Below are positions 25,539 to 34,447 of a DNA stretch of 64,000 bases, piece after piece (the stretch's first letter is position 1; every line of letters starts with the position of its first letter). The translations under genes and the position numbers were made by a program. Under the pieces are notes generated by a model. The model searched no databases and was not told the origin of the DNA. It saw nothing but the letters and a program-made list of their open reading frames with translations. Source of the stretch: CAWCXF01 sp963799455 (GTDB lineage Bacteria > Pseudomonadota > Alphaproteobacteria > Rhodobacterales > Rhodobacteraceae); contig CAWCXF010000005.1 of assembly GCA_963799455.1 (NCBI GenBank), forward strand, positions 62,001-126,000, written 5' to 3'.

Positions 25539-26996
25539 ATGACACTCGGCCTCGTCTCGGCGGCCTACGTCGCCGCCGCCGTCCTGTTCATCCTCTCGCT
25601 CGGGGGGCTGTCGAACCAGGAGAGCGCCAAGCGCGCGATCTGGTACGGCATCGTCGGCATGGCGCTGGCGGTGCTGGCGACCTTCCTGTCGCCCTCGATC
25701 GGCAACCGCCTCGTGGTGCTGCTGATGCTGGCGCTCGGCTCGGTCGCGGGCGTGATCGTGGCGCAGCGCGTCAAGATGACCGAGATGCCGCAGCTCGTGG
25801 CGGCGCTGCACTCCTTCGTGGGCCTCGCGGCGGTCTTCATCGGGCTCAACGCCGAGGTGGAGCTTCAGCGCGTGCAGGCGGCGCTGGCCGTCGTGGCCGA
25901 GAACCCCGACGTGCCGCTGGGGGTGTTCCGCGGCTTCGCGGCGACGCTGGCGGAGAAGTCCGGCTCCGAGGTCGGCGTCCTCAAGACCGAGGTCTTCCTC
26001 GGCATCTTCATCGGCGCGGTGACCTTCACCGGCTCGGTCGTCGCCTTCCTCAAGCTCGCGGGGCGCGTGGACGGCAAGCCGAAGCAGCTCCCGGGCGGGC
26101 ACATGCTCAACCTCGGGGCCGCCATCGCCTGCCTGGCGCTGGGCGTCCTCTACGTCCTGGGGGCCGGCCTCTGGACGATGATCCTGGTGGCGCTGATCGC
26201 GGGGTTCATCGGCTACCACCTCATCATGGGGATCGGGGGCGCGGACATGCCGGTGGTCGTCTCGATGCTCAACTCCTACTCGGGCTGGGCCGCGGCGGCG
26301 ATCGGCTTCACGCTGGGCAACGACCTGCTGATCGTCACGGGCGCGCTGGTGGGCTCCTCGGGCGCGATCCTGAGCTACATCATGTGCCGGGCGATGAACC
26401 GCTCGTTCGTGAGCGTGATCCTCGGCGGCTGGGGCGGCGTCTCGGGCCCGGCGATGGAGGTCGAGGGCGAGATGACCCAGATCGACGCCGACGCCGCGGC
26501 GAGCGCGCTCGACGAGGCCGACAGCGTGGTCATCGTGCCGGGCTACGGCATGGCCGTGGCGCAGGCCCAGCAGTCCGTCAGCGAGCTGGTCAAGCGCCTG
26601 CGCGCCAAGGGCAAGTCCGTTCGCTTCGCCATCCACCCCGTCGCGGGGCGCCTGCCGGGGCACATGAACGTGCTGCTCGCGGAGGCCAAGGTGCCCTACG
26701 ACATCGTGCTCGAGATGGACGAGATCAACGAGGACTTCGCCCATACCGACGTGGTGATCGTCATCGGTTCGAACGACATCGTGAACCCGGCCGCGCAGGA
26801 CGACCCCAACTCCCCGATCGCGGGCATGCCGGTGCTGGAGGTGTGGAAGGCGAAGTCCGTCATCGTCTCGAAGCGCGGGCAGGGCACGGGCTATTCGGGC
26901 ATCGAGAACCCGCTGTTCTACAAGGACAACACCCACATGCTCTACGGCGACGCCAAGGCCAGCGTGGACGAGCTCCTGACCAGGATCGCCGCCTGA
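25539..26996 (+). CDS. pntB: NAD(P) transhydrogenase subunit beta
   Basis: The 485-aa membrane subunit has about nine helices forming the proton channel (including ALHSFVGLAAVFIGLNAEVE) and the NADP-binding domain III with VPGYGMAVAQAQQSVSELVK, RFAIHPVAGRLPGHMNVLLA, VIGSNDIVNPAAQDDPNSPI and KRGQGTGYSGIENPLFYKDN. All are diagnostic and the length is normal. It is co-transcribed with pntA; GAGGGGG precedes the ATG. Confidence 0.97.
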   Translation: MTLGLVSAAYVAAAVLFILSLGGLSNQESAKRAIWYGIVGMALAVLATFLSPSIGNRLVVLLMLALGSVAGVIVAQRVKMTEMPQLVAALHSFVGLAAVFIGLNAEVELQRVQAALAVVAENPDVPLGVFRGFAATLAEKSGSEVGVLKTEVFLGIFIGAVTFTGSVVAFLKLAGRVDGKPKQLPGGHMLNLGAAIACLALGVLYVLGAGLWTMILVALIAGFIGYHLIMGIGGADMPVVVSMLNSYSGWAAAAIGFTLGNDLLIVTGALVGSSGAILSYIMCRAMNRSFVSVILGGWGGVSGPAMEVEGEMTQIDADAAASALDEADSVVIVPGYGMAVAQAQQSVSELVKRLRAKGKSVRFAIHPVAGRLPGHMNVLLAEAKVPYDIVLEMDEINEDFAHTDVVIVIGSNDIVNPAAQDDPNSPIAGMPVLEVWKAKSVIVSKRGQGTGYSGIENPLFYKDNTHMLYGDAKASVDELLTRIAA

Positions 26997-27219
26997 GGGG
27001 CGCCGGATGGGCAGGGCGGGCCCGGCCTTGCGGCCTCCCCCGAGGCCGTGGACGTGACCGGGCCCGCAGGAGGGCCCCGCGATGGGCGATCTCGCCTCGC
27101 GTCCTCGCGCGTCGCGTCCGGCGAGGGGGAAGGCCACCTCGGCGCCCGCCATGCGGGGCGGCGCTCCGAGGGGCGGGGCGGCCCCGTGACGGGGCCCGCG
27201 GCCCGGCGCGTCCGCTAGA

Positions 27220-28515
27220 ATGGAGGGGGGCGTCCGCAGGCGGCTCGAGGACCATCCGCTGCGCTACCCGCTCGCGGGCGAGCTGCACGCGCGGCCCTTC
27301 CCGACCGTCACCGCGCCCGGCCACGCGGCCTTCCTCGCCATCAAGCAGCCCTCGGACGCGGCCACGCGCGACCGCGCGCTCGACGCGGGGCATCTGACCG
27401 CGCTCCTGGACCGCTTCGGCGCGCCGCACCCGCAGCCCGGCGCCACGCACTGGTTCGGCGAGATCGGCCGCCACCGGCTGAAGTGGGAGAGCCACACCGA
27501 GTTCGTGACCTACACGCTCCTCGGCGACGGCGTGGCCGAGCGGCCCTTCGACCCGCGCAGCTTCGAGGCCTTCCCCGAGGATTGGCTGGAGCGCGCGCCG
27601 GGCGTGCGGATCACCTCGGCGCTGGTGCGCGTCGAGCGCCGGCCCGCGGTCGAGGAGGTCCGCCGGCGCCTCGACGAGTGGTTCGTGGGCGAGAGCCTGG
27701 CCGTGTCGCGCGTGCTCGACGACGGGGCGACCGTCGCGGGCGACTTCCGCATCGATCCGGGCGGGCACGTCCGCTTCGCCGTCTTCGCCGACGACGCGCT
27801 CGGCGAGCGCCGGCTCGGGCGCATCGTCCAGCGGCTGTGCGAGGTCGAGACCTACAAGGCGATGTCGATGCTGGGGCTCGCGCGGGTGCGCGCGATGGGC
27901 GCCGAGATGGCCGAGATCGACGCCGACCTCACCGCGCTGATGGACGAGATGACGGGCGATCTGGCCCGCCCCGAGGAGACGCTGCGCGCGCTTCTCGGCA
28001 GCGCCTCGCGGCTCGAGGCGATGCTGGCGCGCTCCTCCTTCCGCTTCGGCGCCTCGAAGGCCTACGAGGCGCTGGTGCACCAGCGCATCGCGGTGCTGCG
28101 CGAGGAGCGCCTCGACGGCCGCCAGACCTTCGCCGAGTTCATGTCGCGCCGCTACGACCCCTCGATGCGCACCGTGCAGGCGGCCGAGCGGCGGCTCCAG
28201 GCGATGGCCGACCGCGGCATGCGCGCGGCCGAGCTGCTGCGCACCCGCGTGGACGTGCAGCGCAGCGCCCAGAACCAGGCGCTCCTGGAGAGCATGGACC
28301 GGCGCGCCGACGCGCAGCTGAGGCTCCAGAGCACGGTCGAGGGGCTCTCGGTGGTGGCGATCAGCTACTACGCGGTGAGCCTCGCGCTCTACCTGCTGGC
28401 GCCGCTGGCCTCCGAGGGCCGCGTCGAGGAGGCCTGGCTCGCGGCGCTCGTCGTCCCGCCGGTGGTCCTCGGGGTGTGGTGGATGGTGCGCCGGATCCGG
28501 CGGCGCATCCACTAG
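27220..28515 (+). CDS. DUF3422 family membrane-anchored protein
   Basis: The 431-aa protein belongs to the DUF3422 group of unknown function: N-terminal HPLRYPLAGELHARPFPTV and THWFGEIGRHRLKWESHTEF are its hallmark, followed by a long helical section (residues about 200-365) and two C-terminal membrane helices (LSVVAISYYAVSLALYLLA and AALVVPPVVLGVWWMV). It probably sits in the inner membrane with the bulk in the cytoplasm. It stands alone, 223 bp after pntB and convergent with oppC. No good Shine-Dalgarno is seen before ATG 27220. Confidence 0.87.
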   Translation: MEGGVRRRLEDHPLRYPLAGELHARPFPTVTAPGHAAFLAIKQPSDAATRDRALDAGHLTALLDRFGAPHPQPGATHWFGEIGRHRLKWESHTEFVTYTLLGDGVAERPFDPRSFEAFPEDWLERAPGVRITSALVRVERRPAVEEVRRRLDEWFVGESLAVSRVLDDGATVAGDFRIDPGGHVRFAVFADDALGERRLGRIVQRLCEVETYKAMSMLGLARVRAMGAEMAEIDADLTALMDEMTGDLARPEETLRALLGSASRLEAMLARSSFRFGASKAYEALVHQRIAVLREERLDGRQTFAEFMSRRYDPSMRTVQAAERRLQAMADRGMRAAELLRTRVDVQRSAQNQALLESMDRRADAQLRLQSTVEGLSVVAISYYAVSLALYLLAPLASEGRVEEAWLAALVVPPVVLGVWWMVRRIRRRIH

Positions 28516-28630
28516 GGCATCCGCCAGCCCGACCGGACCGGCCAGGCGCCCGGAACACACGGCCCGGCCCCGGAGCGCCCGAGCCGAACCCGTCAGCGCG
28601 AAACGCGTTCCGGGGTCGGAACACGCAGCC

Positions 28631-29560
28631 CTACCGGCCGCGGATCCGCGGGTCGAGCGCGTCGCGCAGCCCGTCGCCGATGTAGTTCACGCTGAGCACC
28701 GTGAGCGAGATCATCGTGCCGGGCCAGAACACCAACTCGAAATTCTGCGTCATGCGGTCGTTGGCGTCCTGCAGCAGCCGCCCCCAGGTCGGGAAGTCGG
28801 GCGGGAAGCCCAGGCCCAGGAAGGACAGCACCGACTCGGTGATGATCGCCGTGGCGATGCCGAGCGTCGCCGAGACCATGATCGGGCTCATGATGTTGGG
28901 CAGGATGTGGCGGCCGACCATCTTGGCGTCCGAGGTGCCGATCGAGCGCGCGGCGAGCACGAACTCGCGCTCCTTGAGCGCGAGCACGTCGCCCCTCACG
29001 ATCCGCGCCGTGGGCATCCACGACGTGATGCCGATGCCGGTGACGATGAGCAGGAAGATCCCCGTCTCGGGGCCGAACGCGCCCGAGAGCCGCTCGCGGA
29101 AGAGCATCACCATGACGAGGAGGAGCGGCAGCAGCGGCAGCGCCAGGAAGAGGTCGGTGAGGCGCATCAAGACCCCGTCGAGCCGGCGGTAGTAGCCCGA
29201 CAGCACGCCGACCAGCGTGCCCAGCACCAGCGCGAGCGCCATCGCCGTCAGCCCCACCGCGATCGAGATCCGGCCCCCCGTCATCAGCCGCGCGAGCGTG
29301 TCGCGCCCGAGCTGGTCGGTGCCCAGCGGATGGGCGAGCGAGGGGCCCTCGAGCCGCGCGCGGTAGTCGTTGAAGCTCGGGTCGAGGGTCCAGACAGAGG
29401 GGCCGAGCGTCACGAAGAGGATGATCGACACGAACACGACCATGCCGATCATGGCGCCGCGGTGGCGGCGGAACTGCTCCCACACGTCCCACCACTGCGA
29501 GCGGGTGGGCGTGCGGGCCAGCGCCTCCTGGAGCGGCGCGTCGGCGGTGGGGTCGGCCAT
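28631..29560 (-). CDS. oppC: Peptide ABC transporter permease, OppC/DppC type
   Basis: This 309-aa inner-membrane permease has an N-terminal helix (GAMIGMVVFVSIILFVTLGP), the HPLGTDQLGRDTLARLMTGG motif of OppC-type proteins, five more helices and the EAA loop REFVLAARSIGTSDAKMVGR that docks on the ATPase. It lies nine bases after oppB. No OppD/OppF ATPase genes follow; the convergent DUF3422 gene comes next, so the ATPases must be elsewhere or lost. Confidence 0.93.
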   Translation of the reverse strand: MADPTADAPLQEALARTPTRSQWWDVWEQFRRHRGAMIGMVVFVSIILFVTLGPSVWTLDPSFNDYRARLEGPSLAHPLGTDQLGRDTLARLMTGGRISIAVGLTAMALALVLGTLVGVLSGYYRRLDGVLMRLTDLFLALPLLPLLLVMVMLFRERLSGAFGPETGIFLLIVTGIGITSWMPTARIVRGDVLALKEREFVLAARSIGTSDAKMVGRHILPNIMSPIMVSATLGIATAIITESVLSFLGLGFPPDFPTWGRLLQDANDRMTQNFELVFWPGTMISLTVLSVNYIGDGLRDALDPRIRGR

Positions 29561-29569
29561 GGTCGCGCC

Positions 29570-30578
29570 TCAATCGTAGCGGATGCGGGGGTCGAGGAGG
29601 CCGTAGAGCACGTCGGCGATGAGGTTGAACAAGACGATCAGCACCGCGAAGACGAAGGCCAGCGTCTGGACCATCGGCACGTCGTTGGCCTGGATCGCGG
29701 TGATCAGGAGCTGGCCCAGCCCGTTCACCTTGAACACCTGCTCGGTGACGATGGCGCCCGCGAAGATGCCCGGCGCGCCGAGCGCGATCACGGTCACGAC
29801 CGGGATCATCGAGTTGCGCACGACGTGGGAGAGCACCACATCGCGCTCGGGCAGCCCCTTGGCGCGCGCGGTCCTCACGTAGTCCTGGCCGAGGTTGTCG
29901 AGCATCGAGGAGCGCATGAAGCGCGAGATCTGCGCCGTGGTCTGGAGCGCCAGCACCATGACGGGCAGGATCATCTGCGCGAGCTGGGCCTTGAAGCTCT
30001 CCCAGCCGCGCACCACGAGCGTGGTGTCGTAGATCGAGGGCAGCCAGCCGAGCCAGACGGCGAAGATGACGATGGCCAGCAGCCCGGTGAAGAAGGGCGG
30101 CACCGAGAAGCCGATCATCGACACGAAGGTGCCGATCTGGTCGAAGGCCGAGTACTGCTTGTAGGCGGACAGGATGCCGATGGGCAGCGCGATCAGCACG
30201 CCCACCACATAGGCGAGCCCCACCACCCACAGCGTCTGCGGCAGGCGCTGGAGCACGATGTCCATCACCGGCGAGCGCGTCTGCCAAGACAGGATCCGCT
30301 GGCCCGTGGGCGCCACGTCGAGCCCGGTGATCGCCTCGACGGCGTGCAGCGGCTCGATCACGAAGGCCTGCTGCGCCCAGAGCAGGTAGCGCACGTGGAG
30401 CGGCTGGCCGATGCCGAGGGACTGGCGGATTCTGCTCGCGCACCTCCGGCGGCACGGTGAGCGGGAGCTGCGCCGTGGGGTCGCCGGGCGCCAGCGCCAG
30501 CAGCAGGAAGATGACGATCGAGATGACGATCAGCGTCGGGACCGCGAGGATCAGCCGGCGGATGGTATAGGTCAGCAT
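29570..30578 (-). pseudogene. oppB: Peptide ABC transporter permease OppB, interrupted by a one-base frameshift
   Basis: The first 50 codons read MLTYTIRRLILAVPTLIVIS ... LTVPPEVREQ, a normal OppB start with one membrane helix. The frame then breaks: the minus strand has CAGAATCCGCCAG where CAGATCCGCCAG would continue IRQSLGIGQPLHVRYLLWAQ. The extra A lies at about 30430-30431. The rest, in the other frame, is intact to YGLLDPRIRYD, including the EAA loop YVRTARAKGLPERDVV. Either a recent single-base insertion or a sequencing error; the remaining sequence shows no other decay. Confidence 0.88.
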
Positions 30579-30582
30579 GGCA

Positions 30583-31066
30583 CTAAAGTCTCAGTCGGTG
30601 CATAATAGTATGCGAAGCAACTATACCCAGACGGTAGAGACCGCGTGTCCTTCCAATTGTAGTCATCCACCGTCCTTCCAGTTTGGACATGGGCCTTTCA
30701 GTGTTAGAATGGCATCTACAGGCAGGGATTCACCCTCTGGTGATAGTAGGTCAATCGCATCGTCAATCACATCGACTACAATAGGGTCATCGATTACAGG
30801 GAAAATGCGGCTGTTAATTCTGCCTAGCATAACTGCCGCTTCGAGCGCTTTAACTCTTGTTTCAAACACTTCTCTAAAAGAGGACATTAAGACATTGCAG
30901 TCATCCTCGGTCAATGTTTCCGCGGAGGATGCACCTAGTGATGATAGCAATCCGAGAACTGTGATCACCGATCGTGAGAGGGTGGTCTTCAAGATTATCA
31001 TCTGCGTCCGCTTTCGACTGATCCTGTTTGGTCCTATAAATACTCCCCTTAGTGAACGGCAGGTTA
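30583..31066. other. AT-rich segment inserted between oppA and oppB
   Basis: Composition changes abruptly here: a 60-base stretch counted by hand (30781-30840) is 47% G+C, against about 75% in surrounding genes. It holds one small secreted ORF and nothing I recognise as a transposase, integrase or terminal repeat. It lies between the oppA terminator and the oppB start, where transport operons normally have little or no gap. Foreign origin is the simplest reading. Confidence 0.85.
30663..31001 (-). CDS. Small secreted protein of unknown family in the AT-rich segment
   Basis: The 112-aa product begins MIILKTTLSRSVITVLGLLS, a clear signal peptide ending LGASSA before ETLTEDD. The mature part (about 85 aa) has exactly two cysteines (EDDCNVL and KGPCPNW) that could form a disulfide, a helical region SSFREVFETRVKALEAAVML, and an acidic stretch VIDDPIVVDVIDDAIDLLS. 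No known domain comes to mind. Codon use is AT-rich, unlike every neighbour. Candidate roles (inhibitor, adhesin-like or transporter-associated factor) would be speculation. Confidence 0.7.
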   Translation of the reverse strand: MIILKTTLSRSVITVLGLLSSLGASSAETLTEDDCNVLMSSFREVFETRVKALEAAVMLGRINSRIFPVIDDPIVVDVIDDAIDLLSPEGESLPVDAILTLKGPCPNWKDGG

Positions 31067-31070
31067 AACT

Positions 31071-31097
31071 GGGGCCAGGCGGAAACTGCCTGGCCCC
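31071..31097 (-). terminator. Rho-independent terminator after oppA
   Basis: Perfect 10-bp stem GGGGCCAGGC / GCCTGGCCCC with a seven-base loop, nine bases after the oppA stop. On the minus strand it is followed by AGTTTAACC, a short T run. It should stop or attenuate oppA transcription before the AT-rich insert and the permease genes. Confidence 0.8.
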
Positions 31098-31105
31098 GTC
31101 TCGAT

Positions 31106-32860
31106 TTACTCCGCCTCGCGGTACCAGTCCTTGATGTTCCACAGCTCGCTGTCCCAGTCGTTCATCCGCACGCCGCCGAGCGAGTTGGCCCGCGCCGAGA
31201 CGCCGCCGCGGTAGACGAGCGGCACGATCGTGTAGGACCGCATCAGCATGTCGTTCATCTGCTTGGCGATCTCGCCGCGCTCCTCCAGCTCGGCGGTGTT
31301 CGACATCTTGCGCACCAGCGCGTCGTATTCCGGGTCGCAGTAGCGCTGGATGTTCTCGCCCTGCCACTGGCTGTCGGGGCCGGGGATGCGCGAGCACGAC
31401 CAGTTGGCCATGTAGGCCTCCGGGTCCACGCCGGTGAAGTTGTTGGTGTACATCTCGATGTCGGCGTAGAACTTCTGGAACGTGTCGGGGCTCGACGGGT
31501 CGCCGCCGAAGAACACGCTCGCGTCGACGTTGCGCAGCTCGGTCTCGACGCCCAGCTCGTCCCAGGACTGCTTGATGATCGCCTGCGCGTCCTGGCGCAC
31601 CGCGTTGGTCGAGGTCTGGAACACCACCGAGAGCTTCCGGCCGTCCTTGTCGCGGATGCCGTCGCCGTCGGTGTCGGTCCAGCCGGCCTCCTCCAGGAGC
31701 GCCTTGGCGCCCTCCATGTCCACGTCGGCGCAGTCGTCGTTGGCGGTCGAGGCGTAGAGCTCGGGCGCGGGCAGCACGTTGCAGGTCACCCGCCCGCCCT
31801 CGCCGTAGCCGATGTCCACGATGAGCGCGCGGTCGATCGCCTTCGACAGCGCCTGGCCCACGCGCGGGTCGGTCAGGAAGGGGTGCGGGTTCGCGTTGCC
31901 CGACTGCGGGTCGCCCTCCTCGACGGGGACGTAGACCGAGCGCTCGTCGGCCCCGAGCGAGGGGTCCGCGTTGGTCTGGTTCATGTGCAGCCGCTCGACC
32001 GAGGTCGCGAAGGCGGTGATGACCTCGCCGTTGCCCTGGTCGGCCATCTGCCCGAGGATGGTCGGATCGACCTGGAGGTTCCAGGCGTAGTCGAACTCGC
32101 CCGTCTCCAGCACCGAGCGCGCGGCCGCCGCCGCGTCGCCGCCCCCCTTGAAGAGCACGGTCTGGAAGGCGGGCTTGCCCTCTTCGCGGAAGTTCTCGTT
32201 GGCCTCGAACTGGATCACGTCGTTGGGCCGGAAGTCGGCGACCTTGTAGGGCCCGGTGCCGATCGGGCCGAAGTTGGCCTCGGTGCATTCGGGCGCGCGC
32301 GCGCCCAGGCAGTCCTGGAACTGGGCGCGCTGGATGATCGGGCTCTCGGAGCCCGCGAAGGCCGTGTAGGGGAAGGGCTTGGGCTCGGTGAAGTTCACCT
32401 TGACGGTGCGCTCGTCCACCGCCTCGACGGACTCGACGCCCTCGAAGTAGGACGATTGCGCGCAGCCGCCCTCGGGGTCGGTGCAGTACTGCCAGGTGAA
32501 CACCACGTCCTCGGCCGTCAGCGGCGTGCCGTCGGACCAGGTGACCCCCTCCTTCAGCGTCCAGGTGATCGAGGTCAGATCCTCGGCGACGCCGCCGTTC
32601 TCGACGGTGGGGATCTCGTCCACCAGCCAGGGCACCATCTCCCCGGTCTCGTCGAAATGCACCAGCGGCTCGATCACCATCGAGGCGGCCTCGACCTCCT
32701 TGGTGCCGCCCGAGAGGTAGGGGTTCAGCGTCGAGGGCGCCTGCCAGTAGATGATGCCGAGCTGGCCGTCGCGGCCGCGCTCGCCCTCCGCCTGCGCTAG
32801 CGCCATCGGCGCCAGCGCGAGCCCCAGCGCCGAGCCCAGCAAGGCTGCCTTGATGGTCAT
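31106..32860 (-). CDS. oppA: Peptide ABC transporter substrate-binding protein
   Basis: This 584-aa periplasmic binding protein of the SBP_bac_5 family has a signal peptide (MTIKAALLGSALGLALAPMA, cleavage after ALA), then the family landmarks IYWQAPSTLNPYLSGGTKEV, GVTWSDGTPLTAEDVVFTW, GPIGTGPYKVADFRPND and LTDPRVGQALSKAIDR. An AGGAGA sequence stands seven bases before ATG 32860. It binds peptides or similar ligands for the OppBC permease. Two M20-type hydrolase genes face it across a repeat-rich spacer, which suggests uptake and hydrolysis of peptides or N-acylated amino acids. Confidence 0.95.
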   Translation of the reverse strand: MTIKAALLGSALGLALAPMALAQAEGERGRDGQLGIIYWQAPSTLNPYLSGGTKEVEAASMVIEPLVHFDETGEMVPWLVDEIPTVENGGVAEDLTSITWTLKEGVTWSDGTPLTAEDVVFTWQYCTDPEGGCAQSSYFEGVESVEAVDERTVKVNFTEPKPFPYTAFAGSESPIIQRAQFQDCLGARAPECTEANFGPIGTGPYKVADFRPNDVIQFEANENFREEGKPAFQTVLFKGGGDAAAAARSVLETGEFDYAWNLQVDPTILGQMADQGNGEVITAFATSVERLHMNQTNADPSLGADERSVYVPVEEGDPQSGNANPHPFLTDPRVGQALSKAIDRALIVDIGYGEGGRVTCNVLPAPELYASTANDDCADVDMEGAKALLEEAGWTDTDGDGIRDKDGRKLSVVFQTSTNAVRQDAQAIIKQSWDELGVETELRNVDASVFFGGDPSSPDTFQKFYADIEMYTNNFTGVDPEAYMANWSCSRIPGPDSQWQGENIQRYCDPEYDALVRKMSNTAELEERGEIAKQMNDMLMRSYTIVPLVYRGGVSARANSLGGVRMNDWDSELWNIKDWYREAE

Positions 32861-32870
32861 GGGTGTCTCC

Positions 32871-32950
32871 TCGTTGGTCTCGTCGGTTCGTTGGTCTCGT
32901 CGGCTTCCCTTGGGCCGGGCGTCCGCGTCCCCTTGGGCCGGGCGTCCGCG
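32871..32950. repeat. Direct repeats in the oppA leader: 2 x 17 bp and 2 x 23 bp
   Basis: TCGTTGGTCTCGTCGGT occurs twice (32871-32904), directly followed by two copies of a 23-bp unit whose core is TTGGGCCGGGCGTCCGCG (32905-32950). They lie 10-90 bp upstream of the oppA start codon, so they are part of its leader. Confidence 0.9.
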
Positions 32951-32968
32951 ACCGGCCCAAGGGGACGC
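32925..32968 (-). promoter_or_regulatory. Strong hairpin in the oppA 5' region
   Basis: GCGTCCCCTTGGGCCG (32925-32940) and its perfect reverse complement (32953-32968) flank a 12-base loop. If transcribed in the oppA leader, this 16-bp stem would be very stable and could control oppA expression or protect the message. The role is inferred from structure only. Confidence 0.6.
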
Positions 32969-33110
32969 ATCGAGCGCGGCCCCGCCCCGCCATCGCGGAA
33001 GGTTGGCGCAATCCCGCCCATCCCGCAAGCGTCGTGCGGGGCCACGGCCCCCGCCCGGAGGGGCCCGCCACATCGAAAGGCATGCGGTGGTGGCACCCCG
33101 TCCCGCTGCA

Positions 33111-33185
33111 TTCCGACGCGGGCCCCCGTGCCCCGACGCGGGCCCCGTGCCCCGACGCTGGGCCCCGTGCCCCGACGCTGGGCCT
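33111..33185. repeat. About four copies of a 20-bp tandem repeat between oppA and argE
   Basis: The unit GACGCTGGGCCCCGTGCCCC repeats with small variations (one copy 19 bp). Together with the leader repeats this explains most of the 385-bp divergent spacer; no gene is seen in it. Confidence 0.85.
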
Positions 33186-33245
33186 TGACCCCGACGCGGC
33201 GGCGCTCGACCCTCGCGCCCTGGCCGGTCCCGCGAGGTGACGCCG

Positions 33246-34445
33246 ATGACGAACCGAACCATGCCCGAGGCGCCCTCCGAGGCGCCGCACGAGGACACGC
33301 CGCGCGCGATCCTGGAGCGGCTGGTGGGCTTCCCGACCGTCAGCCGCGACTCGAACCTCGACCTGATCGGCTGGGTCGAGGACTGGCTCGCCGCGCGCGG
33401 CATCGCCTCCCACCGCGTCCCCGACGAGACCGGCCGCAAGGCGTCGCTCTACGCCCATGTCGGCCCCGAGAGCCCTGGCGGCGTGATCCTGTCGGGCCAC
33501 ACCGACGTGGTGCCGGTGGACGGGCAGGACTGGGCGACGGACCCCTTCACGCTCACCGAGCGCGAGGGCCGCCTCTACGGCCGCGGCGCCTGCGACATGA
33601 AGGGCTTCGACGCGCTGGCGCTCTGGGCCATGGGCGAGGCCAAGGGGCGCCCCCTCAAGCGCCCGCTCCAGATCGTGCTCACCCGCGACGAGGAGGTCGG
33701 CTGCATCGCGCCCCCCGGCGTCCTCGCCGACATGGCGGCCCGCGTGCCCAAGGCGGCGCTGGCGATCATCGGCGAGCCGACCTCGATGCAGGTCGTCACC
33801 GGCCATAAGGGCGGCACCGGCTTCGAGGTGCACGTCCGCGGCTTCGAGATCGACTCCTCCCTGATGCACCAGGGCGTCTCGGCGGTGATGGAGGCCGCGC
33901 GCCTCGTGCAATGGGCCAACGATCGCAACGACGAGCTGGCCGCCCGCCCGCCCTCGGAGCTGGCCGCCATCTTCGAGCCGCCCTGGACGAGCCTCCATGT
34001 CGGCACCATCGAGGGCGGCACCGCGGGCAACATCACCGCCGGCGACTGCCGCTTCGTCATCACCTTCCGCGTCGTGCCGGGCGAGAGCGCCGACGCCTGG
34101 GCCGACGCCTTCCTCGCCGAGGTCGTCCGCGTCGAGGCCGCCATGAAGGCCGTGCGCCCCGAGGCCTCCATCACCGCGCGCCGCAGCTACGACATGCCCG
34201 GCCTCTCCCCCGAGCCCGACGGCGCCGCCGAGCGGCTCGCGCGGCGGCTCACCGGCGACAACGGGGCCCACGTCGTCAGCTACGGCACCGAGGCCGGCCA
34301 CTTCCAGGCGGATGGCGTCTCGGCCGTGGTCTGCGGGCCGGGCGACATCGCCCAGGCGCACCAGCCCGACGAGTTCATCGCGCTCGAACAACTGGACCGG
34401 GGGCAGGCGTTCCTGTCCCGCCTGCTCGACCATCTGGAGGCCTGA
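33246..34445 (+). CDS. argE: Acetylornithine deacetylase (M20 family)
   Basis: The 399-aa zinc hydrolase has the ArgE/DapE/CPG2 core: LSGHTDVVPVDGQDWATDPF, the ligand loop YGRGACDMKGFDALALWAMG, the catalytic Glu region LTRDEEVGCIAPPG and the dimerisation domain GHKGGTGFEVHVRGFEIDSS. ArgE removes acetate from N-acetylornithine; because it sits with a second M20 gene and a peptide transporter, it may act on imported N-acyl amino acids instead. GAGGTGA precedes ATG 33246 and decides it over GTG 33237. Confidence 0.9.
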   Translation: MTNRTMPEAPSEAPHEDTPRAILERLVGFPTVSRDSNLDLIGWVEDWLAARGIASHRVPDETGRKASLYAHVGPESPGGVILSGHTDVVPVDGQDWATDPFTLTEREGRLYGRGACDMKGFDALALWAMGEAKGRPLKRPLQIVLTRDEEVGCIAPPGVLADMAARVPKAALAIIGEPTSMQVVTGHKGGTGFEVHVRGFEIDSSLMHQGVSAVMEAARLVQWANDRNDELAARPPSELAAIFEPPWTSLHVGTIEGGTAGNITAGDCRFVITFRVVPGESADAWADAFLAEVVRVEAAMKAVRPEASITARRSYDMPGLSPEPDGAAERLARRLTGDNGAHVVSYGTEAGHFQADGVSAVVCGPGDIAQAHQPDEFIALEQLDRGQAFLSRLLDHLEA

Positions 34446-34447
34446 GA

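Noticed and set aside
26760..26790. GGTTCGAACGAC as a tRNA T-arm
   Set aside because: It is inside the conserved GSNDIVNPAA motif of pntB and no cloverleaf can be built around it.
30577..31134. A 185-codon ORF on the + strand across the AT-rich segment
   Set aside because: It is antisense to the small secreted ORF, which has a signal peptide, and its translation is a Ser/Thr-rich mirror with no features; it also runs into the oppA terminator.
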